This document shows, in pieces, positions 8,360 to 16,815 of a stretch of 64,000 nt of DNA; within the stretch, counting starts at the first letter, position 1; every line of letters starts with the position of its first letter. The notes beneath the pieces were generated by a model, which saw only the letters and a program-made list of their open reading frames with translations, did not search any database and was not told where the DNA came from. The position numbers were made by a program, and so were the translations under genes. This stretch comes from Desulfopila inferna (GTDB lineage: Bacteria; Desulfobacterota; Desulfobulbia; Desulfobulbales; Desulfocapsaceae): the NCBI RefSeq assembly GCF_016919005.1, contig NZ_JAFFQE010000002.1, positions 186,001 through 250,000 of the forward strand. Direction: 5' to 3'.

Positions 8360-9055
8360 TTAAGCGGATAAAATTATTCTGGCATCAACGACAACGGCGC
8401 CATCTTTATACGCAAACACCGGGTTCATATCGATCTCTTCGATTCCCGGAGTATCATTGACAAAGTCGGAAAGTTTAACCAGCATCTCATGGAGACATGG
8501 TACATCCGCTGGATCTTGTCCCCGATATCCTTCAAGAAGCTTTTTGCCCTGGATCTCACCGGTCATCTCTTGTGCATCGGCCTTCTCGATCGGGACGATT
8601 CGAAAGGACACATCCTTTAACACCTCAACCAGCACGCCGCCGAGTCCAAACATTACCACCGGCCCAAAACTGGCGTCCTTGATCATGCCCATGATGATCT
8701 CAGTTCCCATTTTTGCCATGCCCTGAACCGCAACACCCTCTATGTTTGCATCAGGTGCATAGGCCCGGCATGATGTCATGATCTCATCATATGCCTGCTC
8801 AACAGCTTCTTTGCTGTTCAGATTGACCTTGACGCCTCCGGAATCGCTTTTGTGGGTAATATCTACCGAAGAGATTTTCAGTACCACCGGGTAGCCTATT
8901 TCTTCACTGATGGACACCGCTTGTTCCTTGGTGGTGGCAAGCACTGTCGGAGTACAGTTTATTCCAGCTTCACCCAGGATCTGTTTAGCCTCTATCTCAG
9001 TAAGCACCGACCTCTTCTCATCCCTGGCCCTACTCAAAATTTGAGCTGTTGTCAT
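8360..9055 (-). CDS. ADP-forming acyl-CoA synthetase, beta (ATP-grasp) subunit
   Basis: A 231-residue ATP-grasp protein. Typical blocks are YPVVLKISSVDITHKSDSGG, the MGMIKDASFGPVVMFGLGG segment and the metal-binding EEIDMNPVFAY. It pairs with the alpha subunit downstream to form a split ADP-forming acyl-CoA synthetase, the same activity as the fused protein at 16816 but with separate chains. The length matches separate beta subunits of this class. It is the fifth gene of the copy 1 transhydroxylase operon, 57 bases downstream of the SDR gene. The start has GAGG 8 bases upstream. Confidence 0.88.
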   Translation of the reverse strand: MTTAQILSRARDEKRSVLTEIEAKQILGEAGINCTPTVLATTKEQAVSISEEIGYPVVLKISSVDITHKSDSGGVKVNLNSKEAVEQAYDEIMTSCRAYAPDANIEGVAVQGMAKMGTEIIMGMIKDASFGPVVMFGLGGVLVEVLKDVSFRIVPIEKADAQEMTGEIQGKKLLEGYRGQDPADVPCLHEMLVKLSDFVNDTPGIEEIDMNPVFAYKDGAVVVDARIILSA

Positions 9056-9112
9056 TGATGTATCCTCATTTTAATTTGTCGTTTGATCTTTTATCGGGGG
9101 ATAGGCTATCGG

Positions 9113-9880
9113 TTAGGCGGCGGTGAGTCCACCGTCAACATAAATGGTCTGACCGGATACAAAACTGGCCGCATTTGAAACCAGATAGACTACTGCTCCC
9201 ACCATATCTTCAGGCAAACCAATCCGGCCCATCGGAACGGCGGCAGCGTATTTGGCAGCCAGCTTGGGATCTTCAGCAATATGTTTTGTGCCGGGTGTAA
9301 TGACCAGCGCCGGCCCTAAAGCATTCACCCTGATTCCGCTCGCTGCCCATTCAAGTGCCAAGGCTTTAGTGATAAGTTCGACTGCTCCTTTTGTTGCACA
9401 ATAGCCGGTATTGCCGCCGGTATAGCCCCTAATTCCTCGTACCGAAGACAAATTGACGATGGCACCACTCTTTTGCGCCTGCATAACTTTCCCGGCAGCC
9501 TTACAGGCAATCATGGTTCCTTTGACATTGACGTTAAAGAGCTTATCCCAATCTTCCATCGGGTAATCAAAGGCATTGTGCTTGATATTCATGCCCATGG
9601 CATTAACCAGGATATCGACTCGTCCATATTTTTCCACAACCTTGTCGATGAGGTTCTGGACACTTTTTTCGTCGGTGACATCCGCTGCAATGGCAATAGC
9701 CTCATTGCCGGTTTCAGCAATTATTTTCTTTGCCACCTTGTCAATCGCTTCCTGGTTCCTGCTCGAAACCACTACGGTGGCACCATGAATTCCAAGACCA
9801 AGGGCCAGAGCTTCCCCTATACCGCCGGCTCCACCTGTGACTATGGCTATTTTACCATCCAGTTTGAATATGTTTTTCAT
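9113..9880 (-). CDS. Short-chain dehydrogenase/reductase (SDR), candidate polyketone/phloroglucinol-type reductase
   Basis: A 255-residue classical SDR. It has the cofactor motif TGGAGGIGEA, NAMG in the NAG position, catalytic Ser in LSSVRG, YxxxK as YCATK, and the C-terminal SGQTIYVDGG. The start is set by GAGGAGAGAGGCA before ATG at 9880; a longer frame adds an unlikely N-terminus. Phloroglucinol reductases and hydroxy-oxo-acid dehydrogenases of the anaerobic phloroglucinol pathway are SDRs, so a place after the transhydroxylase is plausible but not shown by sequence. It resembles gluconate 5-dehydrogenase-type SDRs at least as closely. An internal TTGACATGT element at 9935-9943 precedes it. 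Confidence 0.85.
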   Translation of the reverse strand: MKNIFKLDGKIAIVTGGAGGIGEALALGLGIHGATVVVSSRNQEAIDKVAKKIIAETGNEAIAIAADVTDEKSVQNLIDKVVEKYGRVDILVNAMGMNIKHNAFDYPMEDWDKLFNVNVKGTMIACKAAGKVMQAQKSGAIVNLSSVRGIRGYTGGNTGYCATKGAVELITKALALEWAASGIRVNALGPALVITPGTKHIAEDPKLAAKYAAAVPMGRIGLPEDMVGAVVYLVSNAASFVSGQTIYVDGGLTAA

Positions 9881-9954
9881 TGCCTCTCTCCTCGATAATC
9901 TCTCTTCAATAAGTTTCTGTTTGCATTTCTTTTTACATGTCAAATAACGCAAAA

Positions 9955-10284
9955 TCAGGGGGTGACAATAGTCACAAGCACTTCAGCGGGTTTGCCGCCG
10001 TTGATCACCATGTCACGCTCTTCGCCCGGCGCGATATAGATTAAATCCCCTTCGTTCAGGACATGTTTTTCGTCAGGACCACATACGGTGATGGATCCTT
10101 TGACGACGTAATAGATTCTCTCTTTTGGAGAAGAGCTCATTTCTGCGCCACCGTTGGGCTGAAAATATGAATAACAGACCGTGGTACGTTTGGACTGGGC
10201 CTCGGTAATCTTCTGTAAGCCATAGACCTCGGAATGCTTGGCAGCGTCGTAGGGTGTCCCTTCGGCATCTTTTACACTGATCAT
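9955..10284 (-). CDS. Small cupin-domain protein
   Basis: A 109-residue single cupin. The barrel is recognisable by the pattern from PNGGAEMSSSPKERIYYVVKG to LNEGDLIYIAPGEERDMVINGG. The canonical metal histidines are poorly kept: the first motif has no HxH, so metal binding is doubtful. The start at 10284 follows GAGG at good distance; a longer frame would run into the 3' end of the small-subunit gene. It lies between the transhydroxylase small subunit and the SDR in the operon. It may bind an aromatic or keto intermediate or act as a small isomerase, but the role is unknown. Confidence 0.75.
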   Translation of the reverse strand: MISVKDAEGTPYDAAKHSEVYGLQKITEAQSKRTTVCYSYFQPNGGAEMSSSPKERIYYVVKGSITVCGPDEKHVLNEGDLIYIAPGEERDMVINGGKPAEVLVTIVTP

Positions 10285-10370
10285 TTCTAGACCTCGTTGA
10301 TCCGGATGGAAAAATAAAAACAAGGGAGCAGGCCGATCCGCTGCGGCCTGCTCCCATATCAAGCAACCTG

Positions 10371-11207
10371 TTATTTAGCTTCCAGAATTATTTCACCCAG
10401 GTTCACGTCTTTATAAGTAGAAAATTCCACCTTATTTTCCGCATACCCGTCAGCAGAAACGATAACCTGATATTTTTCATTTTTATCCAGCCCTTCAAAT
10501 TCAAAATCGCCGAAGATATCAGTAACTGTTTCGAGTTTCCGTCCGCCCCCGGACAGGGTAACCTTCACCCCAGGTGCACACTCGCCCTCGTTGCCCTTAT
10601 AGACAACTTCTCCAGCGACAAAACATTTCGGGAGGCCAACGTATTGCACCAGAGAATCGGTGCCGAATTCAGGATGCAGGCTCTCGGTAGCAAGACTGGC
10701 AGAAAGCTTGGCTATCTGGCTGTTCGGGTCATCCAGATCACCAAAAACAAGGGCCTCAACGGGGCAGGATTCAACGCAGCGGGGCATTTTTTCCCCCTCA
10801 TCAAGGCGATGCGCGCACATGGTACACTTCTGCGGCAGCTGCTTTTCTGCATCCCAGAAGATCACCCGGTATGGACAGGCATTGACGAGAGCTTCCTGGC
10901 CTTTCGCCTTCTCCGGGTCGATGATGACGATACCGTCATCTCTGCGATACACTGCGCCATCTTTTGCTGCGTCTATGCAGGGTGCGGATTCGCAGTGCAT
11001 ACACGGTCTAGGGATATAGGAAATCTTTGGTTTCGGATATTCACCACGCTCAATCTCCTGCACCTGCATCCAGAACTGACCGTTCAGCGGCTGCGCTGCA
11101 GAGTAGCCAGGGTATTCATTACCAAAATATTCATCTCGGCAGGCAAGAAAGCAGTTAAAGCAGCCGTTACATTTGTTGACATCTATCAATATGGAGTATC
11201 GAGACAT
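10371..11207 (-). CDS. Transhydroxylase-type molybdoenzyme small (Fe-S) subunit, copy 1
   Basis: A 278-residue electron-transfer subunit. Twelve cysteines (C13, 16, 19, 23; 69, 72, 77; 111; 128, 131; 144, 148) are enough for three [4Fe-4S] clusters, the number known for the Pelobacter acidigallici transhydroxylase beta subunit. After residue about 195 comes a beta-sandwich domain of the Cna-B/carboxypeptidase-regulatory type (APGVKVTLSGGG to IFGDFEFEGLD), another hallmark of this subunit. There is no Tat signal, so the enzyme is cytoplasmic. The start is taken at 11207, preceded by GGGAGG and four bases after the large-subunit stop, so translation is probably coupled. Name by analogy: bthL. 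Confidence 0.88.
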   Translation of the reverse strand: MSRYSILIDVNKCNGCFNCFLACRDEYFGNEYPGYSAAQPLNGQFWMQVQEIERGEYPKPKISYIPRPCMHCESAPCIDAAKDGAVYRRDDGIVIIDPEKAKGQEALVNACPYRVIFWDAEKQLPQKCTMCAHRLDEGEKMPRCVESCPVEALVFGDLDDPNSQIAKLSASLATESLHPEFGTDSLVQYVGLPKCFVAGEVVYKGNEGECAPGVKVTLSGGGRKLETVTDIFGDFEFEGLDKNEKYQVIVSADGYAENKVEFSTYKDVNLGEIILEAK

Positions 11208-11211
11208 TTTA

Positions 11212-13731
11212 TCAGCCCTCCCATTTTTCAATTTCGATGAGGCAGGAATTCGGTGTCATTCCCGGTACATTTTTAGACACCATCCGTGACGAAGTGAGGA
11301 TGGCGACACAACCGCCTCTATCTGGAGAATCAAATTTTCCGGGAGTAAGTGGATCGTACTTGGCCGAAGAACAGTAGCTGTGCACAACGCCATGGCGTAC
11401 ACGTCCTGTAACCACGGCTATACAGAGAACCGAGCCCCGGTCATTATGGAGTCGTACGATATCACCCGACTGAATACCCCGCAGTTTAGCGTCTTCAGGG
11501 TTAAGCCGTGCAGGCCACCAGGCGTATCCGTCTTTTTTAATACGGTGGACCGGAATATCATCGAGCCAATCGGTATGTTTATCATAGTGACAATGGAAGC
11601 TGAAACGCGGATGCGGTGACATCAGTTGCAGTGGGTATTTCTTAAAAATCTCACTATGGTGTCCTTCCCAACTCTTGATATACCGGGGCGTCACCGGACG
11701 CTCCTCATCATCTGGGAACTTGCTTTTCAAGCTATCGGAGGCAAACTCAATCTTGCCGCTGAAGGTACCGAGATGTCCTGCTTTTTCTGTACCGCGTTTA
11801 GGATTGTTGGTATCAGGGGTGTCACAATCTCGACCTTCTGCAAACCAGCGAAGAGATGGCGTCGACTTATAATCATCATCAATATTGATGATGTGATAGC
11901 CCTTCTTATCAAACTCTTCCCAGCTTATGTGCTGCGGCAGGTCTGAGGATTCGAAAAATGCCCTCACCCAGTCCAGCTCTGTTTTACCATCGGTGAATTC
12001 TTCTTTTCTGCCGAGTTTCTCGGCGAGAAGGGTGAAAATCTCATAATCAGATTTAGATTCCCACATCGGCTCCAGACATTTCTGCTGACGGACCACGACC
12101 CTGTAGTTGCAGCCGCTGCTCGCATGGCAGGTATAGCCGCCGCAGGCACCCCATTCTCCGACATCATCCCGTTCAAAGTTGGTACAGGCAGGCAGAATAA
12201 TGTCAGCCATCTGGGTCTCACCGTTGTACCAGCAATCCTGGTTGACAACAAATTCAAGTTTAGGACTCTGGTACATCCTTACCCATTTGGATGTATCACT
12301 CATAGTTCCCATGAACGAACCGCCATAGCGGTAGAACAACTTGATTTCCGAACACCCTTCCATCGGATACTCAAAATGGGTGAACTGTTGTTGCAGTGAC
12401 TGGCCGCAAAAACCTTCGCCGTACCAGCTGATTGGCGGATCAAGAATCGCATCGGGCAGGGTAAGGCGCCACACCCGCTGTTTATTTGGATTAACCGGCA
12501 GGAGATTGGCCACCTTGGAGGTTGCAACGCGTCCCTGCAGGTCAGCATAGGCCGGAAACCAGTTCTTGGTATCGGAGGGTGCTCCCATGGTGGTACCCCA
12601 GATAGAACGACCTGGTTTTCCAAGACCCTGCATTCCCTGGAGCAGAACCATCATACGGGCCCACTCGGTGCCATATGCCACACGACAGGCGCCACCTTCA
12701 CCACCACGGGAACCGCCTGACAATATTGTCCGCTTGGCGGCCCACTCACGGGCCAGCGCGCGAATAACCCGAGCTTTTACACCCGATTCCTCTTCCGCCC
12801 ATTCGGGGGTTTTAGGTTGACCATCGGTTTCACCAAGGACATATGGCTTGAACTCGTCAAAACCAATGGTCCGATCCTTTACATACTCTTTGTCGTAGAT
12901 GTCTTCAGTAATCCAGACATAGGCGATGGCCATGGCAAGGGCAGTATCGGTGCCCATTCGTGGAGCTATCCACTTGCCTTCCATCACGCCCGCGGTGAAA
13001 TTATGGAAGGGATCGATAAAGACCATCTTGACGCCTTTTTCTTTCAGCCATTGACGCCACTGTGCGGATTCCTGACCGGTGTAGGTGCCCCTGGTAGAGT
13101 CGGGATCGTTGGACCACAAGACGATCATCTCCGCATTTTGCAGCGAATCTTCGAGGAGGTCGTACTGTTCGGGCATGCCAAGACGCCAGTAGAAACCATA
13201 GGTATGGGTTGCTCCCCAATGCCAGCCCTCCCAGCTATCGGGATTATCAAGCACCGGTGTAAACTCGAGCATATTCATAAACCGGGCAAAGGGACCCATT
13301 TTATAGCCGACAATGCCCCAGTTGTGATGGGAAGAGGTCATACCACTGATCGCTGAACCACCATAGGTCGCAGTCACCCGCTTGATCTCACTGGAAACTA
13401 TAGCAAGAGCCTCATCCCAGGAGATCCGTACGTAGGGAGATTTTCCGCGATTTTGTGGATTCCTCTCGCCGTTTGGATCAAAATCCACCCGTTTCATAGG
13501 ATACTTGATACGATCATCGGAATAGAGTCTTCGCCTATCGGCATGAACGTACGGAGCTACATTAAACTTTTTCGGTGGAGAATATTTTTTACCATCGGCT
13601 TCAATTACCCATGGTTTGAAATCCTTCTCATCAGCAACCAGAGGTCGCATACGGGTCACTTTACCATCTTTCACGTAGACGCTGACAGGTCCGGCGTTGG
13701 TACAGTTGGTAAAAACTTGTTCACTCATCAT
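11212..13731 (-). CDS. athL: Pyrogallol:phloroglucinol transhydroxylase-type molybdopterin oxidoreductase large subunit, copy 1
   Basis: An 839-residue member of the DMSO-reductase family that lacks the N-terminal CxxCxxxC Fe-S motif, as in P. acidigallici transhydroxylase. That enzyme uses His144, Asp174, the Mo-ligand Ser175 and Tyr404. A constant offset of 9 places H135, D165, S166 (NPDSWEGW) and Y395 (FPAYADL) here at exactly the equivalent sites. Predicted reaction: pyrogallol to phloroglucinol with 1,2,3,5-tetrahydroxybenzene as co-substrate, redox neutral; hydroxylation of a related phenol is an alternative. It is the first gene of a nine-gene operon with a conserved upstream promoter. 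GGAGG precedes two adjacent ATGs, of which the inner one (13728) is equally possible. Confidence 0.85.
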   Translation of the reverse strand: MMSEQVFTNCTNAGPVSVYVKDGKVTRMRPLVADEKDFKPWVIEADGKKYSPPKKFNVAPYVHADRRRLYSDDRIKYPMKRVDFDPNGERNPQNRGKSPYVRISWDEALAIVSSEIKRVTATYGGSAISGMTSSHHNWGIVGYKMGPFARFMNMLEFTPVLDNPDSWEGWHWGATHTYGFYWRLGMPEQYDLLEDSLQNAEMIVLWSNDPDSTRGTYTGQESAQWRQWLKEKGVKMVFIDPFHNFTAGVMEGKWIAPRMGTDTALAMAIAYVWITEDIYDKEYVKDRTIGFDEFKPYVLGETDGQPKTPEWAEEESGVKARVIRALAREWAAKRTILSGGSRGGEGGACRVAYGTEWARMMVLLQGMQGLGKPGRSIWGTTMGAPSDTKNWFPAYADLQGRVATSKVANLLPVNPNKQRVWRLTLPDAILDPPISWYGEGFCGQSLQQQFTHFEYPMEGCSEIKLFYRYGGSFMGTMSDTSKWVRMYQSPKLEFVVNQDCWYNGETQMADIILPACTNFERDDVGEWGACGGYTCHASSGCNYRVVVRQQKCLEPMWESKSDYEIFTLLAEKLGRKEEFTDGKTELDWVRAFFESSDLPQHISWEEFDKKGYHIINIDDDYKSTPSLRWFAEGRDCDTPDTNNPKRGTEKAGHLGTFSGKIEFASDSLKSKFPDDEERPVTPRYIKSWEGHHSEIFKKYPLQLMSPHPRFSFHCHYDKHTDWLDDIPVHRIKKDGYAWWPARLNPEDAKLRGIQSGDIVRLHNDRGSVLCIAVVTGRVRHGVVHSYCSSAKYDPLTPGKFDSPDRGGCVAILTSSRMVSKNVPGMTPNSCLIEIEKWEG

Positions 13732-14027
13732 TCAACCTCCCGGAATTTAACATGTTGCCCCTATACTCTAGTAATGCAGAGTATACAGGTTAAAAAACAA
13801 GAAAATCCATGTTTTGTTGCATGCAATGTCTTCCCTCTGGAACAGCAAAGGAAGCCTCGATCATTCTTGTCCAGTCAAACAACCGGCCAACCAACAACAA
13901 CCGAATCCTACATGCACCACTTTGTTTTATTTGGTATTTTATACAAGTTCGCAGGCGAACCCAATATTGTCCGGACACATCCGACTTGTACCGTATACCG
14001 AAATAGTTATCTCGACATATGAAACTA

Positions 14028-14072
14028 ATAATACACTGTCAAGCGCACATGTCAAGATCATTTTACATGTAA
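14028..14072 (-). promoter_or_regulatory. Promoter and TTACATGTAA operator of the copy 1 transhydroxylase operon
   Basis: On the minus strand the palindrome TTACATGTAA (14063-14072) lies 7 bases upstream of a perfect -35 TTGACA (14050-14055), followed by a 16-base spacer and -10 TATTAT (14028-14033). The promoters at 36418-36462 and 55055-55099 have the same element at the same distances. A second TTGACA-like sequence is inside the spacer. The leader to athL would be about 290 bases. Confidence 0.7.
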
Positions 14073-14452
14073 TTTAAAACAGGCCATTGTTTTTAAAATA
14101 TATTTATATCGATAAGTTGTGATAGACAGAGTCAGAAGAAAATAAATTATATCGACAAAATACCTTGACAGAAGGATGATAAAGCTCTAAAAAGTTTCAA
14201 CATGCGGAACTAGAGAACCGAATAATGGACCAACGTCCGCAAGAGCACAAAACAAGCAACCCCGGATACGGGAAATTACGCTGGTAATCTTTTCAGTGCC
14301 CGCGCTTTGCGTATGGTACTTGAAACAGATTGCTTCCTGCAAAAGACAAGAAAACAATCTGTGTAAGGTACTATCTGTAAGGTACTAATGGCCTTTTTTC
14401 CAGTTGGCAAAACCGTCAACATAAACAGTACAAATATCAACAGTCACAAACT
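14073..14452. other. Intergenic region before the IclR gene
   Basis: AT-rich stretch between the operon promoter and the divergent IclR gene. Only short chance frames are present. A near-direct repeat GGTACT-ATCTGTAAGGTACTAATGG occurs around 14366-14391. No ribosome binding site of good quality is seen at the IclR start. Confidence 0.5.
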
Positions 14453-15229
14453 ATGAACATTACGAAGACAAAAAACGGCAACAGCTCTTCAGCTGAAAAA
14501 GCTCTCAATATTTTACTGGCCTTTACCCCGGACAACAACGAGATGGGTACAACTGAACTGAGCGAAAAGCTGGGCTTGCACAAATCGACCACCAGCAGAT
14601 TGATCAAACTGCTGGTAAGCACCAATTTCCTGCAGCAAAACCCGCTCAATAAAAAATATCTGCTCGGAGGTTCGGCGTTGAGAATCGGCCATGCCACGAC
14701 GAGATCGCTTGACAGCAAACTCCTCGCTGTGGCTCACCCTTGCCTTGCGGAACTCTCTCAATTATTAGGGGAAAGTGTTGCAATGGAAATGCTCTCCGGA
14801 ACCAACGTGGTGCTGGCACTTCACGTGGAAGGACCCAGCCATATCCGGTTCAATTTTGAGCAGGGAGAGCAAGTCCCGATAAACGTTGCAGCCGGGGCAA
14901 AGGTCATTTTGTCACAAAGTGATCCGAAGCTGGTGGAGATATTCATCGAACAGGAATTTCAAAAATTCAACGAAAATACCATTGTCTCCAAAGCCGAATA
15001 CCGGAAACTTCTCAAGGAAATCAAAAAAACCGGTATCGCCTATGATAAAGGGGAACGTTACCTGAATACTCATGCCATGGCGACTCCCATCTATAATCTG
15101 GAGGGCCAGACCAAAGCGGCAGTGGTCATAGCCGGACCGGCGTACCGGTTGACGGACAGTTTTCTGGAATCAGCAATTAAACCCTTACGGGAAACCGCTG
15201 ACAAAATATCGAAACTGCTTTTCCATTAA
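14453..15229 (+). CDS. IclR family transcriptional regulator
   Basis: A 258-residue regulator. The N-terminal winged helix-turn-helix (SSAEKALNILLAF to LGLHKSTTSRLIKLLVS, residues 11-60) is followed by an IclR effector domain (VAMEMLSGTNVVLALHVEG to GERYLNTHAMATPIYN). IclR proteins bind small aromatic or organic acids and often control aromatic catabolism, as activators or repressors. It is divergent from the copy 1 transhydroxylase operon, whose promoter carries the conserved TTACATGTAA operator, so it is a leading candidate for the regulator of that set (inference). The GntR protein at 26343 is the rival candidate. Confidence 0.9.
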   Translation: MNITKTKNGNSSSAEKALNILLAFTPDNNEMGTTELSEKLGLHKSTTSRLIKLLVSTNFLQQNPLNKKYLLGGSALRIGHATTRSLDSKLLAVAHPCLAELSQLLGESVAMEMLSGTNVVLALHVEGPSHIRFNFEQGEQVPINVAAGAKVILSQSDPKLVEIFIEQEFQKFNENTIVSKAEYRKLLKEIKKTGIAYDKGERYLNTHAMATPIYNLEGQTKAAVVIAGPAYRLTDSFLESAIKPLRETADKISKLLFH

Positions 15230-15339
15230 ACTGCACGGTAACATCTATGTAACCTAATTCCCAACCTTCTGTCAGCTGGCAAAAAGCAGGGGATTTTGTA
15301 TTTAGACTTTCTTTAACATCCTCCCCTCATGAGGTGTTC

Positions 15340-15549
15340 ATGAAATTCCACCAAGCATATGATCTGGCGCGAATCAACGGCGAAGAAATCGTCCCCACGG
15401 TATGCGGAATGTGTGGTCCGGGAGGACCGGGAGGTGGCTGTGGCATTTATGCCTTTGTTAAAAATGGTCGCTTTACCAAGGTTGCCGGGATGGATGAATC
15501 CCCTGTCAACAAAGGGGCAATTTGTGCCAAAGGCCACCTGCCCCGGTGA
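15340..15549 (+). pseudogene. Orphan N-terminal Fe-S domain of a molybdopterin oxidoreductase
   Basis: A 69-residue reading frame with a good ribosome binding site (GAGG). It encodes just the [4Fe-4S] Mo-bisPGD domain: VPTVCGMCGPGGPGGGCG, a KNGRFTKVAGMDESPVN strand and GAICAKGH, where the fourth cluster cysteine lies. It stops with TGA exactly where the family would continue into the molybdopterin-binding domains, and the sequence beyond has further stops and no homology. It is either a truncated gene left by a deletion or, less likely, a small ferredoxin-like product. The full-length transhydroxylases in this window lack this domain, so it came from a different type of Mo/W enzyme. Confidence 0.65.
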
Positions 15550-15593
15550 TGCCTTGACACTCATCTCTAGCAGTTCGTCTGAAAAGTTGTTGC

Positions 15594-16784
15594 ATGAAGA
15601 GCAGACTATTCGATTGCTTTCGATGCAAGTCTCTTTCTAATCCCGTGCAAAATCTGCTGTTGCTCTTGATTCTCTGGGGATTATGGTACCTGGCATTTGC
15701 TACCCGTATGATTGTCGCCCCGCTGCTGCCGCTCATTGCAAATGAGCTTGCCATAAATCATACCATGGCCGGAGGACTGTATCTGTTTGCCGGCGTGGGG
15801 GCGACCATCGCCAGCCTGCTTGCCGGGTTCCTGGCCATTAGAATTGGCATCAAGAGGCTGATCATCTTGAGCTTTCTGATGATTGCCTGCACTGCGGTTG
15901 GAATTTTCTTTGCAAGAAGCTATTTCATGCTCGCCGGCTTACTGTTTATTCTGGGCCTGAGCGGCGGTTTTTATCTTCCGTGCGCGATTCCCATGCTGAC
16001 CTCAATCTTCCAGCCCGGCAATTGGGGGAAGGCTATTTCGGTGCATGAAACTGCTGCCGGATTCAGCTTTCTTTCAGTACCCTTTATCGTCGCATATACT
16101 TTGGATTTTCTTGAATGGCGTCTGCTGTTCATTATTTTTGCCGGCACTGTGACCATGGCCATCCTGGCATTCTGGTCTCTTGCCCCCAATCCACAAGCGA
16201 ACAGAGGCAAAAGAGCCAATCTGCAGGCCATTTTAAAGCGAACCGACTTTTGGATTATTCTGGCCTTGTGGGTTAACTGCGGTATGACCAGCATGGGTGT
16301 CTATAGTATAATCCCCTTATATCTGGTGGACGAAAAGGCAATGGAAATCGATTTCGCCAATAAGATCTTAGGATTTTCCCGGATTGGCGGATTTATCGGC
16401 CAGGTCGTCATCGGGTTCTTCCTGGACCGCTTCAGCACTAAAAAAATCATGTTTTGTCTGGTGCTGGCTTCCGGGATCTCCACTCTGGGGTTGGCCCTGA
16501 TCGACAGCCAATGGCTATTCTTAAGCCTTCTGCTGTTACAAGGCACTTTTAGTGTGGTGTTTTTTCCTGTTGGGATAATGGCCATTTCACAACTGGCCGA
16601 TTTTAACGAAAGAGGCGTTTACGCCGGAACAATCATGGCCGTATCACAAATGATGGGGATTGGACTCACCCCTTTTATGCTGGGGGCCATCGCCGATATC
16701 TGGAGTTTCCGGACAGGCCTGATCCTTCTGGGCATTTTAACACTGTGCCATTGCCCGATTCTAAAATTCCTCAAAAGAATATGA
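15594..16784 (+). CDS. MFS permease
   Basis: A 396-residue integral membrane protein with about 12 hydrophobic segments and the MFS loop signature after helix 2 (GFLAIRIGIKRLIILS) and again in the second half (GFFLDRFSTKKIMFC). It resembles the MFS protein at 34876 in its opening helix and in the segment around NWGKAISVHETA versus DWGKGLSVHQCA, so the two are paralogues. The subfamily is that of nitrate/organic-anion-like carriers; the substrate is unknown. It lies between the orphan Mo-domain and the fused acyl-CoA synthetase. The start has no clear ribosome binding site and may be slightly downstream. Confidence 0.82.
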   Translation: MKSRLFDCFRCKSLSNPVQNLLLLLILWGLWYLAFATRMIVAPLLPLIANELAINHTMAGGLYLFAGVGATIASLLAGFLAIRIGIKRLIILSFLMIACTAVGIFFARSYFMLAGLLFILGLSGGFYLPCAIPMLTSIFQPGNWGKAISVHETAAGFSFLSVPFIVAYTLDFLEWRLLFIIFAGTVTMAILAFWSLAPNPQANRGKRANLQAILKRTDFWIILALWVNCGMTSMGVYSIIPLYLVDEKAMEIDFANKILGFSRIGGFIGQVVIGFFLDRFSTKKIMFCLVLASGISTLGLALIDSQWLFLSLLLLQGTFSVVFFPVGIMAISQLADFNERGVYAGTIMAVSQMMGIGLTPFMLGAIADIWSFRTGLILLGILTLCHCPILKFLKRI

Positions 16785-16815
16785 TTAATCCCGCAACCGT
16801 GAAAAGGAGGAAATG

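Noticed and set aside
9935-9943. TTGACATGT before the SDR gene as an eighth regulon promoter
   Set aside because: There is no -10 at 16 bases and the palindrome is incomplete; the gene is inside the operon.
11212-13731. Assignment of the large subunits as formate dehydrogenase, nitrate or DMSO reductase
   Set aside because: The N-terminal Fe-S motif is missing, no Sec or Cys Mo ligand is present, and the NPDSWEGW block with a Cna-B-tailed small subunit points to the transhydroxylase group.
15547-15549. TGA after the orphan Mo-enzyme Fe-S domain as a possible selenocysteine codon
   Set aside because: The frame after it reaches a further stop within seven codons and shows no family similarity or SECIS-like hairpin.
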